Assembly (NCBI GenBank): GCA_902780135.1
Contig: CACZEK010000018.1
Coordinates: 1 to 51,232 of the forward strand
DNA from: an uncultured bacterium
Lineage (GTDB): Bacteria > Verrucomicrobiota > Lentisphaeria > Victivallales > UBA1829
Direction of reading: 5' to 3'
DNA: 51,232 nt
Positions 18,399 through 27,279 of this stretch are shown here, piece by piece. The position numbers were made by a program, and so were the translations under genes. Each line of letters begins with the position of its first letter. The stretch's first letter is position 1. The notes under the pieces were generated by a model. That model was not told the DNA's origin. It did not search any database and was given only the letters and a program-made list of their open reading frames with translations.

Positions 18399-19529
18399 AT
18401 GACTGATCCCGTCCAGGCAAGAAAACACGTCCTGAAATCCTGCCGCCGCGTCGTCCTGAAAGTCGGGACGCGCCTCCTCGCCGACCGGACCGCCATCGCG
18501 CGTCTCGTCACCCAGATCCACGCCCTCCGCGAATCCGGCAGACAGGTCATCCTGGTCTCCTCCGGTGCGGTCGGCATGGGAATGCGCGCCGCCGGGCTCA
18601 AACGCCGTCCGCGCCATCTCTCCGAGGTCCAGGCGCTCGCCGCCATGGGCCAGGCAACGCTCATGGCGATGTACGAGGCGGAATGCCGCAAGTACGATTT
18701 CCGCGCCGCCCAGCTGCTCCTCACCGCCGACGACCTGCGTTCCCGCGAACGCCACCTGAACGCCGTCAACTGCATCGAGGCGCTCCTCGCGCACGACGTG
18801 CTCCCCATCATCAACGAAAACGACCCCGTGTCCGTCAGCGAACTCAAGTTCGGCGACAACGACACGCTCGCCGCGCTCCTCGGCTCCATGATCCGCGCCG
18901 ACCTCACCATCATCCTCACCACCGTCGACGGCCTCCTCGACAAGAATCCGGACGGCACGCTCGGCGACCGCATTTCCGTCGTGCACGGCGTGACCGACCA
19001 GCTGAAGGAGATCGCCTCCGGCACCGACGACGCCGCGTTCTCCATCGGCGGCATGGCGTCCAAGCTGAAGGCCGCCGAAGTGCTGAACAGCGCGGGCGAA
19101 GCCCTCTGGATCGCCTCCGGCGAGGACGCCGACATCATCGCGCGCATCTTCGCCGCCGAGGACGTCGGCACCGTCTTCCTGCCGCAGGACGGCATGCACA
19201 AGATGGGCTCCCGCAAACGCTGGCTCGCCTCGTTCTCTCGCCCCGCGGGCGTCATCGCCATCGACGACGGCGCCGCGAACGCCCTGGTCAAAAAAGGCTC
19301 CAGCCTGCTCCCCTCCGGCGTCGTCTCCATCACCGGCGCGTTCAAACGCGGCGACGTGGTGAAGATCGTCAAGGCGTCCTCCGGCGCGGTCCTCGCAAAG
19401 GGCATCACCAATTTCTCCTCGGACGAGGCCGCGCTGATCGCGCACCACAAGTCCGGCGACCTGACCGCCATCCTCGGCTGCGACGCCGAAGACGAGCTGG
19501 TCCACCGCAACAACCTCGTCCTGCTCTGA
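18399..19529 (+). CDS. proB: Glutamate 5-kinase
   Basis: 376 aa, full length with the C-terminal PUA domain (E. coli 367 aa). It makes glutamyl-5-phosphate from glutamate and ATP, the first step of proline synthesis. Visible motifs: VVLKVGTRLL at the N-terminus, VSSGAVGMGM, the glutamate-site INENDPVS, FGDNDTLAA, the TVDGLLDKNP segment and the SIGGMASKLKAA loop (GTGGM in most homologues, here SIGGM). The PUA part begins near residue 285. There is no clear ribosome binding site, so translation may be coupled to the DUF1846 gene 6 bp upstream. proA is not adjacent, unlike in many genomes. Confidence 0.95.
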   Translation: MTDPVQARKHVLKSCRRVVLKVGTRLLADRTAIARLVTQIHALRESGRQVILVSSGAVGMGMRAAGLKRRPRHLSEVQALAAMGQATLMAMYEAECRKYDFRAAQLLLTADDLRSRERHLNAVNCIEALLAHDVLPIINENDPVSVSELKFGDNDTLAALLGSMIRADLTIILTTVDGLLDKNPDGTLGDRISVVHGVTDQLKEIASGTDDAAFSIGGMASKLKAAEVLNSAGEALWIASGEDADIIARIFAAEDVGTVFLPQDGMHKMGSRKRWLASFSRPAGVIAIDDGAANALVKKGSSLLPSGVVSITGAFKRGDVVKIVKASSGAVLAKGITNFSSDEAALIAHHKSGDLTAILGCDAEDELVHRNNLVLL

Positions 19530-19559
19530 CCCCATCTCCCCCCCCTGCCCCGCCACGCT

Positions 19560-20915
19560 ATGAAGTTCTATATCAAGACCTACGGCTGCCAGATGAACCT
19601 GCGCGACTCCGATTCCGCCGCCGCGCTCCTCATCGAACACGGTTTCACGCCCGCCGGCGGCGAGGCGGACGCCGACCTCGTGATCCTGAACACGTGCAGC
19701 GTGCGCGACCAGGCGGAACGCAAGGCGATCGGCAAGCTCGGATTCCTCGGCAAGCTCAAGCGCGAGCGTCCGTGGATGATCTTCGGCATCATGGGCTGCA
19801 TGGCGCAGAGCCGCGGCGAAGAACTGCTGAAAAGGATCAAGCACCTCGATTTCGCCATCGGCACCGACCAGATCCACCGCATCCCGGAGATCGTGGAGCG
19901 GATCGCCGCGAAACGCGAAAAGGCCGCGCTTTTCGACCGCGCGTCCGCCGAAACGCCCGGCATCGACTCCCACCGCTTCGACGGCGCGGAGTCCCCCCAC
20001 TCCGCCTTCGTCTCCATCATGCGCGGATGCAGCCGCTACTGCTCCTACTGCATCGTCCCGTTCGTGCGCGGACCGGAACGCAGCCGTCCGACGGAGTCCA
20101 TCCTCGCGGAGTGCCGCACCCTCGCGGAGCACGGCGTGCCGGAGATCTTCCTGCTCGGGCAGAACGTCTCCGCCTACGGGCTGGACAACACCGCGCCGCC
20201 GCCCGACGACGCGCCGTCGCCCTTCGGCGAACTCCTGAAAGGCATCGCCGCCATCGACGGCGTCCGGCGCATCCGCTTCACCTCGCCGCACCCCGCCTAC
20301 TTTACGCAGGCGCTCATCGACGTCTTCGCGCAGACGGACAAAGTCTGCAAGTACGTGCATCTGCCGCTTCAGTCCGGCTCCGACCGCGTCCTCAAGCTCA
20401 TGAACCGTCCGTACGACACCGCGAAATACCTCTCCATCACGGACCGTCTGCGCGCCGCCGCGCCCGGCATCTCGTTTTCCACCGACGTCATCGTCGGGTT
20501 CCCGACCGAGACCGAGGCGGATTTCCAGGCGACGCGCGAGCTCATGGACCGCGTCGGGTTCGACAACGCCTTCATCTTCAAGTATTCGCCGCGCAAGGGC
20601 ACGCGGTCCGCGCAGATGCCCGACGACGTCCCGCAGGAGGTCAAGGAGGAACGCAACCAGATCCTGCTCGCCGACCTCGAACGCCGCGCGGAGGCCGCCA
20701 ACAAAAAGCTCGTCGGGCAGACGTTCGAACTCCTCGTGGAAGGCCCCAGCAAACGCAACTCCGCGCGCTGGAGCGGACGCACCGACACCTTCAAACAGGC
20801 GGTTTTCACGCCAGACCCCGCGAATCCCGTCGCGTGCGGCGATTTCGTGCGCGTGAAGATCGTGCAGTCCACCGCCACCACGCTCTACGGCGAACTCGTC
20901 CCCGCCGACGCCTGA
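19560..20915 (+). CDS. miaB: tRNA-2-methylthio-N6-dimethylallyladenosine synthase (methylthiotransferase)
   Basis: 451 aa. This radical-SAM enzyme adds the 2-methylthio group to i6A37 of tRNAs. The N-terminal cluster cysteines are Cys10 (TYGCQMN), Cys46 (LNTCSVR) and Cys80 (MGCMAQ). The radical-SAM triad is Cys157, Cys161 and Cys164 in RGCSRYCSYCIVPFVRG, and the last 65 residues form the TRAM RNA-binding domain. The opening MKFYIKTYGCQMN is standard for MiaB rather than RimO or MtaB. There is no good Shine-Dalgarno site, as for proB 30 bp upstream. tRNA modification has no evident link with its neighbours. Confidence 0.95.
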   Translation: MKFYIKTYGCQMNLRDSDSAAALLIEHGFTPAGGEADADLVILNTCSVRDQAERKAIGKLGFLGKLKRERPWMIFGIMGCMAQSRGEELLKRIKHLDFAIGTDQIHRIPEIVERIAAKREKAALFDRASAETPGIDSHRFDGAESPHSAFVSIMRGCSRYCSYCIVPFVRGPERSRPTESILAECRTLAEHGVPEIFLLGQNVSAYGLDNTAPPPDDAPSPFGELLKGIAAIDGVRRIRFTSPHPAYFTQALIDVFAQTDKVCKYVHLPLQSGSDRVLKLMNRPYDTAKYLSITDRLRAAAPGISFSTDVIVGFPTETEADFQATRELMDRVGFDNAFIFKYSPRKGTRSAQMPDDVPQEVKEERNQILLADLERRAEAANKKLVGQTFELLVEGPSKRNSARWSGRTDTFKQAVFTPDPANPVACGDFVRVKIVQSTATTLYGELVPADA

Positions 20916-20947
20916 ACCGGCGCGCCGCAAACGAAAGGATTTCCCGC

Positions 20948-21490
20948 ATGAAACTGCTCTTCTTCTCCGACGTCCACGGCGTACCCGGCACGCTGGAACG
21001 CCTCCTCGAACACGCCGACGCGCTTCGGCCCGACCGCATGGTCCTGCTCGGCGACGTCCTGTACCACGGTCCCCGCAACGGCGTCCCCGGATGGTACGAC
21101 CCGCAGAAGGTCGCCGACCTGCTCAACGACCGCCGCGGACAGATCCTCGCCGTGCGCGGCAACTGCGACGCCGACGTCGACCAGTTCCTGCTGAAGTTCC
21201 CCATCATGGCGGACTTCTCCGAGATCCTCACCGAAAACGCCCGCTTCTTCGTCACGCACGGACACCTCTGGAACGCCGCGAACGTCCCGCCCGTCCCGAA
21301 GGGCACCATCCTCGCGCACGGACACACCCACATCCCGGAACTCCGCCCCCTGCCCGAGGGCGTCACGCTCTTCAATCCCGGCTCCATCTCCCTGCCGAAA
21401 CGCAACTTCCCGCCGACTTTCGGCTTCTTCGACGGCGCGAACCTGACCGTCCGCCGCCTCGAAGACGGCGCAGTCCTGATCCCGAACTGA
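20948..21490 (+). CDS. yfcE: YfcE-like metallophosphoesterase
   Basis: 180 aa, close to the 184 aa of E. coli YfcE. Metal ligands are in order: SDVHG (Asp8, His10), LLGDVLYHGPR, RGNCD (GNxD of the family), THGH, HGHTH and NPGSIS near the end. The YHGPRNGVPGWY segment is specific to YfcE within the calcineurin-like superfamily. E. coli YfcE hydrolyses phosphodiesters in vitro and its physiological role is unknown. AAAGGA precedes the ATG at 20948. It ends the run of genes from 16878; the next gene is about 220 bp away. Confidence 0.93.
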   Translation: MKLLFFSDVHGVPGTLERLLEHADALRPDRMVLLGDVLYHGPRNGVPGWYDPQKVADLLNDRRGQILAVRGNCDADVDQFLLKFPIMADFSEILTENARFFVTHGHLWNAANVPPVPKGTILAHGHTHIPELRPLPEGVTLFNPGSISLPKRNFPPTFGFFDGANLTVRRLEDGAVLIPN

Positions 21491-21610
21491 ATCCCCCCGT
21501 GCTCTCGCGCAGCCGCGCACTACCCAAGTCGAGGCTCCGCCTCCCGCGGCTTGCCGCGTGCGCGTTTCCTATAAATTCGGGAAAAATTGAGGAAAGTCGG
21601 GGATTATGCC

Positions 21611-21638
21611 TTGATTTTTCCGGGCTTTAAGGTAAAGT
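21611..21638 (+). promoter_or_regulatory. Possible promoter for lipoprotein gene
   Basis: TTGATT (21611-21616), 16-bp spacer and TAAAGT (21633-21638), overlapping a TATAGT (21638-21643). It lies in an AT-rich stretch 65 nt before the next gene. Weak consensus, so tentative. Just upstream, CGCGGC-TT-GCCGCG (about 21547-21560) is a palindrome without a T-run. Confidence 0.3.
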
Positions 21639-21708
21639 ATAGTGAGAGATTATCTTTTTTCACACGCATACAACTCAAATCAAACCTAAAACACAAGGAT
21701 TTTCCGCC

Positions 21709-22104
21709 ATGATGAAAAAACTTGCCTGCCTCGCAGCCTGCGCGGTCGCCGCATTTGCGCTCTCCGCCTGCTCCTCCTTCGAAATCGCCACCAACACGAA
21801 CAACGTGAAGCTCGCGGAAGGCGACGTGGAAACCCGCGGCCATGTGAACGCCGACATCTGGGGCGTGTACGTGTTCGGCCTGCCCGTGATCTCCGGCAGC
21901 TCCGTCGATCCCGGCAAATGCGTGGTCTTCAGCGACACGGTCGACACCAGCAACGCGATCTCGTTCCTGACCCGCAACGCCCAGAAGAAGCTCAACGGCT
22001 CCACGATCATCGACGTCACCAGCGAACGCACCACCGGCTGGCTCGTCCCGACCGTGTTCTTCTTCTACCGCGACATCCAGGTCTCCGGCACCGTCCTGAA
22101 GTAA
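21709..22104 (+). CDS. Small lipoprotein, unknown function
   Basis: 131 aa. A signal peptide of about 20 residues ends at lipobox LSAC (Cys21), followed by SSFEIATNTNN. The mature part of about 110 residues is rich in Thr, Val and Asp with the segments GVYVFGLPVISGS and WLVPTVFFFYRDIQVSG. AAGGA sits about 10 nt upstream of the double ATG at 21709. Similar small outer-membrane lipoproteins (TRL-like) exist in several phyla, but I cannot assign a family. The next gene starts 22 bp downstream. Confidence 0.75.
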   Translation: MMKKLACLAACAVAAFALSACSSFEIATNTNNVKLAEGDVETRGHVNADIWGVYVFGLPVISGSSVDPGKCVVFSDTVDTSNAISFLTRNAQKKLNGSTIIDVTSERTTGWLVPTVFFFYRDIQVSGTVLK

Positions 22105-22125
22105 TCCGGGGAGTTCTTCTCTCCC

Positions 22126-22812
22126 ATGTCCGACGCGAAAGGCAGCGGCAGCCAACGGCTGGAGAAGGTCCGGCGCAACATGCTCCGGATGACCTCTCCC
22201 GCCGGGTTCGGCGACGACAGCGCAAAGGAATTCGGATCCCTTTCCGCGATCAATGTCCCGCCGTGGCTTGCCCGCGCCGACGCGTCCTATGACCGGGCGG
22301 TCCGCCTGATCCGGGATTCGATGCCGCCCGGCGAATCCGCCCCCGCTCCCGAGGTCCGCCTCGAATACTGGCGCGGGGTGCGGTCGCTTCTCCAGGAGGC
22401 GGAGGAAAATCTCGCCTCCATCCACCACGTTTTCGAAAAAGCGGAGGAAGTCCCGCTGGATGTCTCCGTGTATCTGGCGTTCGTCCGGTTCCTGCTCCGC
22501 CTCGTGATGCAGATCGCGATGGCGGCGCGGTCCGGCGTGGAGCTCGCCGCGGACGCTCGGTCGTTCCCGTCCCCCCTCTTCCCCGCGCAATTCCAGGACA
22601 CGCTCGCCGACGCCGAGGCGGTATTCACGGCGTCGGAAGGCCGGATCCGCCAGTTCGCGCTCGACAGCCTGCGGCTCACATCGCCCGCGATCGACGGGAT
22701 ACGGTCGGACTGCCGGAAGGCGCTGTCCGACATCGCGAAGGAACGCTATGACCGCGCATTTGCGGCGTTCACGGAGCATTTCCTGCACGTCGGGGAGGAG
22801 GACCCCGCATGA
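22126..22812 (+). CDS. Hypothetical alpha-helical cytoplasmic protein
   Basis: 228 aa with no signal peptide, membrane span or known motif. Long amphipathic stretches, such as WRGVRSLLQEAEENLASIHHVF and DCRKALSDIAKERYDRAF read in pieces, suggest an all-helical fold. The start at 22126 follows GGGGAG (about 22108-22113). The stop overlaps the start of the signal peptidase gene (ATGA at 22809), so it is made together with it and may assist envelope protein processing. Real gene by codon pattern and coupling; function unknown. Confidence 0.65.
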   Translation: MSDAKGSGSQRLEKVRRNMLRMTSPAGFGDDSAKEFGSLSAINVPPWLARADASYDRAVRLIRDSMPPGESAPAPEVRLEYWRGVRSLLQEAEENLASIHHVFEKAEEVPLDVSVYLAFVRFLLRLVMQIAMAARSGVELAADARSFPSPLFPAQFQDTLADAEAVFTASEGRIRQFALDSLRLTSPAIDGIRSDCRKALSDIAKERYDRAFAAFTEHFLHVGEEDPA

Positions 22813-23336
22813 CCGCTCCGAACGAAGCTCCGCAGCAGGAGGAATCCTCAACATTCGTCCGCCCGCCGAAGAAGAAAGACTGGCGGGTCGTCGCCATCCG
22901 CCTCGCCGTCATCGCGGGCGCGACCGTGCTCGTCTGCCTCTTCATCCTCCGTCCGATGGCCATCAACGGCGGCAGCATGATGCCGACCTATTCCAGCCGC
23001 GGATTCACCTTCGGCTTCCTTCCCTATTTCAAGCTCTACGACCCGCAGCGGCAGCAGATCGTCATCCTGAAACACGCCGGATTCAACAATTTCCTCCTCA
23101 AGCGCGTGCTCGCGTTCCCCGGCGAAACGGTCGAGTTCCGCAACGGCGTGCTGTACGTGAACGGGAGGGCGCTGGACGAGCCGTACGTCAAATACGAATG
23201 CGACTGGAACATGTCCCGCCGCGAGGTGCCGGGCGGCAAGATCTTCGTGCTCGGCGACAACCGGTCCATGCCCATGGCGAACCACATGGGCGGCATGATC
23301 GACCGGAGCCGCCTCGCGGGCGTCCCGATCTGGTGA
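22809..23336 (+). CDS. lepB: Signal peptidase I (S26 family), short form
   Basis: 175 aa. After a cytoplasmic tail there is one membrane anchor (about 26-48), then box B NGGSMMPT with nucleophile Ser56 and box D LLKRVLAFPGE with general base Lys98. Box E reads VLGDNRSMPMANHMGG, whereas most family members have GDNRxxSxDSR: the SxDSR part is replaced by MANHMG. It cleaves signal peptides of exported proteins at the outer face of the membrane. The divergence of box E and the small size suggest a specialised enzyme, perhaps second to a housekeeping LepB elsewhere. Translationally coupled to the upstream hypothetical gene. Confidence 0.88.
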   Translation: MTAPNEAPQQEESSTFVRPPKKKDWRVVAIRLAVIAGATVLVCLFILRPMAINGGSMMPTYSSRGFTFGFLPYFKLYDPQRQQIVILKHAGFNNFLLKRVLAFPGETVEFRNGVLYVNGRALDEPYVKYECDWNMSRREVPGGKIFVLGDNRSMPMANHMGGMIDRSRLAGVPIW

Positions 23337-23344
23337 GACTTCCG

Positions 23345-23896
23345 ATGGCAGGGCTCCACCTCAGCAAGGCAAAATGGCTCGCGCTCGCCGCCGTCGTCCT
23401 CGCGACCGCGGCCGCAGTCTGGGTGTTCTATTTCCGCACGGACGACACGACCGCCGTCAGGAAACGCCTCCGCGAAGCCGTCGAGTTCGCCGAGAAACAG
23501 CCGAAAGGCTCCGGCATCAACCTCCAGGCGGCGGGCGCGGCGCACGCGCTCGGCGAGTTCTTCACCATGGAGACGGACATTTCGATCTCCGGCGAATCGC
23601 GCGGTCAGACCTACACGCTGTCCGCCGCCACGCGCGCCCAGGTCGTTTCCTCGTATTTCATGCTGCGCCCGCTGATCACGTCGCTCTCGGTCAGCCTGGC
23701 GGAAATCGAGGTCGAATTCCCGGACGACGCGCACGAATCCGCCTCGGTCAGATGCTCGGCGATGGCGACCGGCACCACGCAGAACGGCGATTTCTTCCGC
23801 GAGGGGCGCCTGATCTCCGCCGACATGGTCCTGGAGGACGACGGCGAATGGCGGTTCCGTTCGCTCCGGGCCGACCCGGTCGTCAGCTTCGATTGA
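23345..23896 (+). CDS. Membrane-anchored protein with NTF2/SnoaL-like domain, unknown function
   Basis: 183 aa from the ATG at 23345, 8 bp after the signal peptidase gene. One N-terminal anchor (about residues 11-29) is followed by some 150 residues outside the membrane. The pattern of a helical first half and a beta-rich second half ending in DMVLEDDGEWRFRSLRAD resembles NTF2-like (SnoaL-type) cone folds, where such an EDGEWR strand is common. The assignment is a fold guess from pattern only. It may be cotranscribed with lepB. Confidence 0.6.
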   Translation: MAGLHLSKAKWLALAAVVLATAAAVWVFYFRTDDTTAVRKRLREAVEFAEKQPKGSGINLQAAGAAHALGEFFTMETDISISGESRGQTYTLSAATRAQVVSSYFMLRPLITSLSVSLAEIEVEFPDDAHESASVRCSAMATGTTQNGDFFREGRLISADMVLEDDGEWRFRSLRADPVVSFD

Positions 23897-23932
23897 GTTC
23901 ACAGGTCGTTTTTGAAAGGAGTTTGATTCCCT

Positions 23933-25624
23933 ATGTTGTCATACGCGGTCATCGGAGGAGCCATCGGCTTTGTCCTCGGCGCGCTGATCCTGTTTCTTTG
24001 GATGCGGGCGAGGTCCCGCACGGACGCCGCGCGCATCGCCGAACTTGAGGCGCGCACCGCCGCGTTCGACCAGGCGGTCGCCGACAAGGTCCGCGCGGAA
24101 AGCGCGCTCGAACAGCTCAGAATCTCCGCACAGCGCGAACTCGAATTCGCGGCGCAGGCGGCGGAATCGAAAGCCGAGGCCGCCGCGAAGGCGCACGAGA
24201 CCGAACTCGCGTCCGTCCGCAGTCAGGCGGCCGCCGCGCTCGACGCCGAAAAACGCCGCGCCGCGTCCGAACTCGAGGCGGAAAAAAGCAAGTCCGCCGC
24301 GCTGCTCGACGCCGAACGGAAACGCGCCGCCGCCGAGCTCGAAGCCGAAAAACGCAAGGCGGAATCCGAACTCGCCGCCATGCGCGAGGCACAGGCGCAG
24401 ATGGAGAAAGTCACGAAGGAACGCACAGAGAACCTCCGGCAGGAATTCAAGGTCCTCAGCGAGACCATCCTGAAGGAGCGCACCGAAAATCTCCAGACGG
24501 CAAACAAAGAACAGCTCGCCGCCATCCTCTCCCCGCTCCGCGAACAGCTCGCCGTCTACAAGAAATCCATGGACGACGTCCGCGAAAACGGCGTCAAGCT
24601 CAACGAATCCCTGAAGCACCAGTACGAGTCCATGGTCAGAATGACCGAAAAGATCGGCACGGACGCGAACAACCTCGCGAACGCGCTGAAGGGCCAGAGC
24701 AAGACGCAGGGCGACTGGGGCGAAATGATCCTCGAGACCATCCTCCGCAATTCCGGCCTCGTGAAGGGCGTCCACTACCGCACGCAGGACACCATCCGCG
24801 ACGAGTCCGGCAGGACCGTGAAGAGCGCGTCCGACCACATCATGCGCCCCGACGTGATCGTGAACTACCCCGACGGCAAGGCGGTCGTCATCGACAGCAA
24901 GGTCAGCCTCACCGCCTACACGGACTACGTCGCGGCGGCCGACGACCCGCAGAAACGCGAGGACGCCCTCCAGCGGCACATCCGCAGCGTCCAGGCGCAC
25001 GTCGACGAGCTCGTCAAAAAAGATTACTCCGCCTACCTCCGCAAGGGCGATTCCGTCGACTTCGTCGTCATGTTCATCCCGAACGACCCCTCGTACCAGG
25101 CCGCGCTGCAGGGCGATTCCGGCCTCTGGCACCGCGCGTTCGAGAAACGCATCCTCATCGTGAACCCGTTCAACCTGATGACGCTCCTCTACATCATCAA
25201 GGTCGCGTGGAACCGCATGGCGCAGGAACGCAACCAGCAGGAGATCGTGAAGACCGCCGAGACCCTGCTCGCGCGCGTCCAGCGGTTCTTCGCCGCGTTT
25301 GACGACGTCGGGCGCCAGCTCGAATCGACCGGGAAGAAATACGAGGCGGCAGTGAAGGCGCTCAGCGGACGCCAGGGCCTCCTCGGTTCCGCCGAAAAGC
25401 TCAAGGCGCTCGGCGTCCCAGCGAAGAAGGACCAGAAACTCCCCGAACGATTCACCGCCCCCGAATTCTCCTCCGACCCGCTCTCCGTCCGCCTCATCGG
25501 CGAGGACGCGGGATCCGGCCCCGATGAGGAAAACGCCGAAGCCGCCGCGGAGGCGGATTCCGACGAGCTCGATCTGCCGCTCTCCGGCGCGGACACCACG
25601 GATTTGCCCGGCGCAAATGACTGA
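23933..25624 (+). CDS. rmuC: DNA recombination protein RmuC homologue
   Basis: 563 aa. An N-terminal transmembrane helix (residues 4-23) is followed by a coiled coil to about residue 200 made of Ala/Glu/Lys heptads with EAEKR-type repeats. The RmuC nuclease-like domain comes next: KTQGDWGEMILETILRNSGL, RPDVIVNYPDGKAVVIDSKV and the MFIPNDPSYQAAL segment, all typical of the family. E. coli RmuC limits inversion at short inverted repeats. AAAGGAG lies 10 nt before the ATG at 23933. The acidic Ala/Glu-rich C-terminal tail is a common variable region. Membrane anchoring near recombination genes fits, though recCBD lie 13 kb away. Confidence 0.93.
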   Translation: MLSYAVIGGAIGFVLGALILFLWMRARSRTDAARIAELEARTAAFDQAVADKVRAESALEQLRISAQRELEFAAQAAESKAEAAAKAHETELASVRSQAAAALDAEKRRAASELEAEKSKSAALLDAERKRAAAELEAEKRKAESELAAMREAQAQMEKVTKERTENLRQEFKVLSETILKERTENLQTANKEQLAAILSPLREQLAVYKKSMDDVRENGVKLNESLKHQYESMVRMTEKIGTDANNLANALKGQSKTQGDWGEMILETILRNSGLVKGVHYRTQDTIRDESGRTVKSASDHIMRPDVIVNYPDGKAVVIDSKVSLTAYTDYVAAADDPQKREDALQRHIRSVQAHVDELVKKDYSAYLRKGDSVDFVVMFIPNDPSYQAALQGDSGLWHRAFEKRILIVNPFNLMTLLYIIKVAWNRMAQERNQQEIVKTAETLLARVQRFFAAFDDVGRQLESTGKKYEAAVKALSGRQGLLGSAEKLKALGVPAKKDQKLPERFTAPEFSSDPLSVRLIGEDAGSGPDEENAEAAAEADSDELDLPLSGADTTDLPGAND

Positions 25625-25648
25625 CCACACAATGAAAGGCCGCCTGCC

Positions 25649-27217
25649 ATGAACCTGAAACTTTTCTCCGTTCTTTTCTGCCTTTTCGCTTTCGCCGCCG
25701 GACTTGCCGCCGCGCCGGTCGATGAATCTTCCTGGACGCTCGCCGCGCAGGGCGACGACTTCGCGCTCTCGCTCGCGCTGCCCGAAAACGCCCACGCCTA
25801 CGAAGCCTCCACCGGACCCGTCCTGCCAGACGGCGTGAAGCCCGTTTCCGCGCCCGCGCCAAAACAGGAGACCGACGCGCTGTCTGGCGAACCGGAATCG
25901 TTCTACGTCGGGCCGGGCGTCGTGACATGGGTCCTGCCGCGCGCCGCCGCGCCGGACGGAAAGATCAAGGTCAAATGGCAGGTCTGCGTCGGCGAGATGT
26001 GCTACATGCCGGGGTCCGCCGAACTCGCCGTCCCCGGCGCCGCCGCGTCACAGGATGAACCGACCTCATCGCCTGCTGAAACCGAGGTCAAAGACGAAGG
26101 CAAAACGGAAGCCGCGGCCGAGCTTCTGCCGTTCAAACTGGAGCGATCCGCCGACGGCTATCTCCCCGCCGAAAAATTCCTCGGATTCCTCACGGGAGAC
26201 GAGTCCAAATACTCCGCGTTCACGTTCGCGGGCAAGGGGTTCCTGATGATGCTCCTGCTCGCGATCCTCGGCGGCATCGCGCTCAACCTCACGCCGTGCG
26301 TGCTGCCCCTGCTCCCGGTCAACCTCGCCATGATCGGCGCGGGCCAGGCGTCGGGCAACGGCAGGTTCACGCGCATCTGGCACGGCATCGCATACGGCGC
26401 GGGCATCATGATCACCTACGGCCTGCTCGGCGTGGTCTCCGTCCTGATGGGCACCACGTTCGGCGGCATCGACTCCAGCTGGATCTTCAACGCCGCCGTC
26501 GCCGTGATCTTCGTCGTGCTCGCGCTCGCCATGTTCGACCTCTTCGTCATCGACTTCTCCCGGTTCGGCGCGTCCGTCCGCATGCCCGAATCCGCCCACT
26601 TCGGCGGCATCTTCCTGATGGGCGCGCTGTCCGCCGTGCTCGCAGGCGCGTGCGTCGCCCCGGTCCTCGCCGCCGCGCTTCTTCAGGCGGGAAAAATGGT
26701 CGCGCACGGCGATTATTACGGCCTCGCCCTGCCCTTCGCGCTCGGATTCGGCATGGCGCTCCCGTGGCCCGTCGCCGCCGCCGGCATCGGGCTTTTCCCG
26801 AAGCCCGGACGCTGGATGATGCGCGTGAAACAGCTCCTCGGCGTGCTCATCCTCGGACTCGCCGCGTATTACGGCTGGACCGCCTGGAATCTCTTCGCCG
26901 ACGGCCGTGCCGAAGCTGCCGGGATCGCATCCGCGCAGGAATCCGCCGGAGCCACGGCGGAGATCAACGCCGCGCTGAAGGAATCCGCCGAAACCGGACG
27001 CCCCGTCCTCCTCGACTTCACCGCCGCCTGGTGCAAGAACTGCAAGGCGATGGAGCTTTCCACCTTCCAGGATCCCGAGGTCAAGGCAGCCATGGACGGC
27101 ATGATCTTCCTGAAAGTCCACGCCGACAAGCCGTCCGCGCCGGAGACCGCCGCCCTCATGAAGGCGTTCGACGTCCCCGGACTCCCCGCCTACCGCATCA
27201 TCCGCCCGGAGAAATGA
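25649..27217 (+). CDS. dsbD: DsbD-like thiol:disulfide interchange protein, C-terminus short
   Basis: 522 aa. It passes electrons from cytoplasmic thioredoxin to periplasmic partners. The order is signal peptide (1-20), an N-terminal beta domain with Cys113 and Cys118 (QVCVGEMCY), an eight-helix membrane domain with Cys217 (LTPCVLP) and Cys335 (GACVAP), and a thioredoxin domain with CKNC (462-465) and the cis-proline loop PGLPAY near 513. The chain stops nine residues after that proline, about 20 residues short of a complete thioredoxin fold (last strand and helix missing). Reading through the TGA (27215-27217) would add 21 residues to the next stop, with a helix-like end. So either the end decayed by a point mutation or the last strand is dispensable. 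Confidence 0.88.
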   Translation: MNLKLFSVLFCLFAFAAGLAAAPVDESSWTLAAQGDDFALSLALPENAHAYEASTGPVLPDGVKPVSAPAPKQETDALSGEPESFYVGPGVVTWVLPRAAAPDGKIKVKWQVCVGEMCYMPGSAELAVPGAAASQDEPTSSPAETEVKDEGKTEAAAELLPFKLERSADGYLPAEKFLGFLTGDESKYSAFTFAGKGFLMMLLLAILGGIALNLTPCVLPLLPVNLAMIGAGQASGNGRFTRIWHGIAYGAGIMITYGLLGVVSVLMGTTFGGIDSSWIFNAAVAVIFVVLALAMFDLFVIDFSRFGASVRMPESAHFGGIFLMGALSAVLAGACVAPVLAAALLQAGKMVAHGDYYGLALPFALGFGMALPWPVAAAGIGLFPKPGRWMMRVKQLLGVLILGLAAYYGWTAWNLFADGRAEAAGIASAQESAGATAEINAALKESAETGRPVLLDFTAAWCKNCKAMELSTFQDPEVKAAMDGMIFLKVHADKPSAPETAALMKAFDVPGLPAYRIIRPEK

Positions 27218-27279
27218 CCGTTCCCCCGGTTCCGGAATAACAGCCTGTTCGAACAAGCATTCAGGAAAGCCTGCGATTT

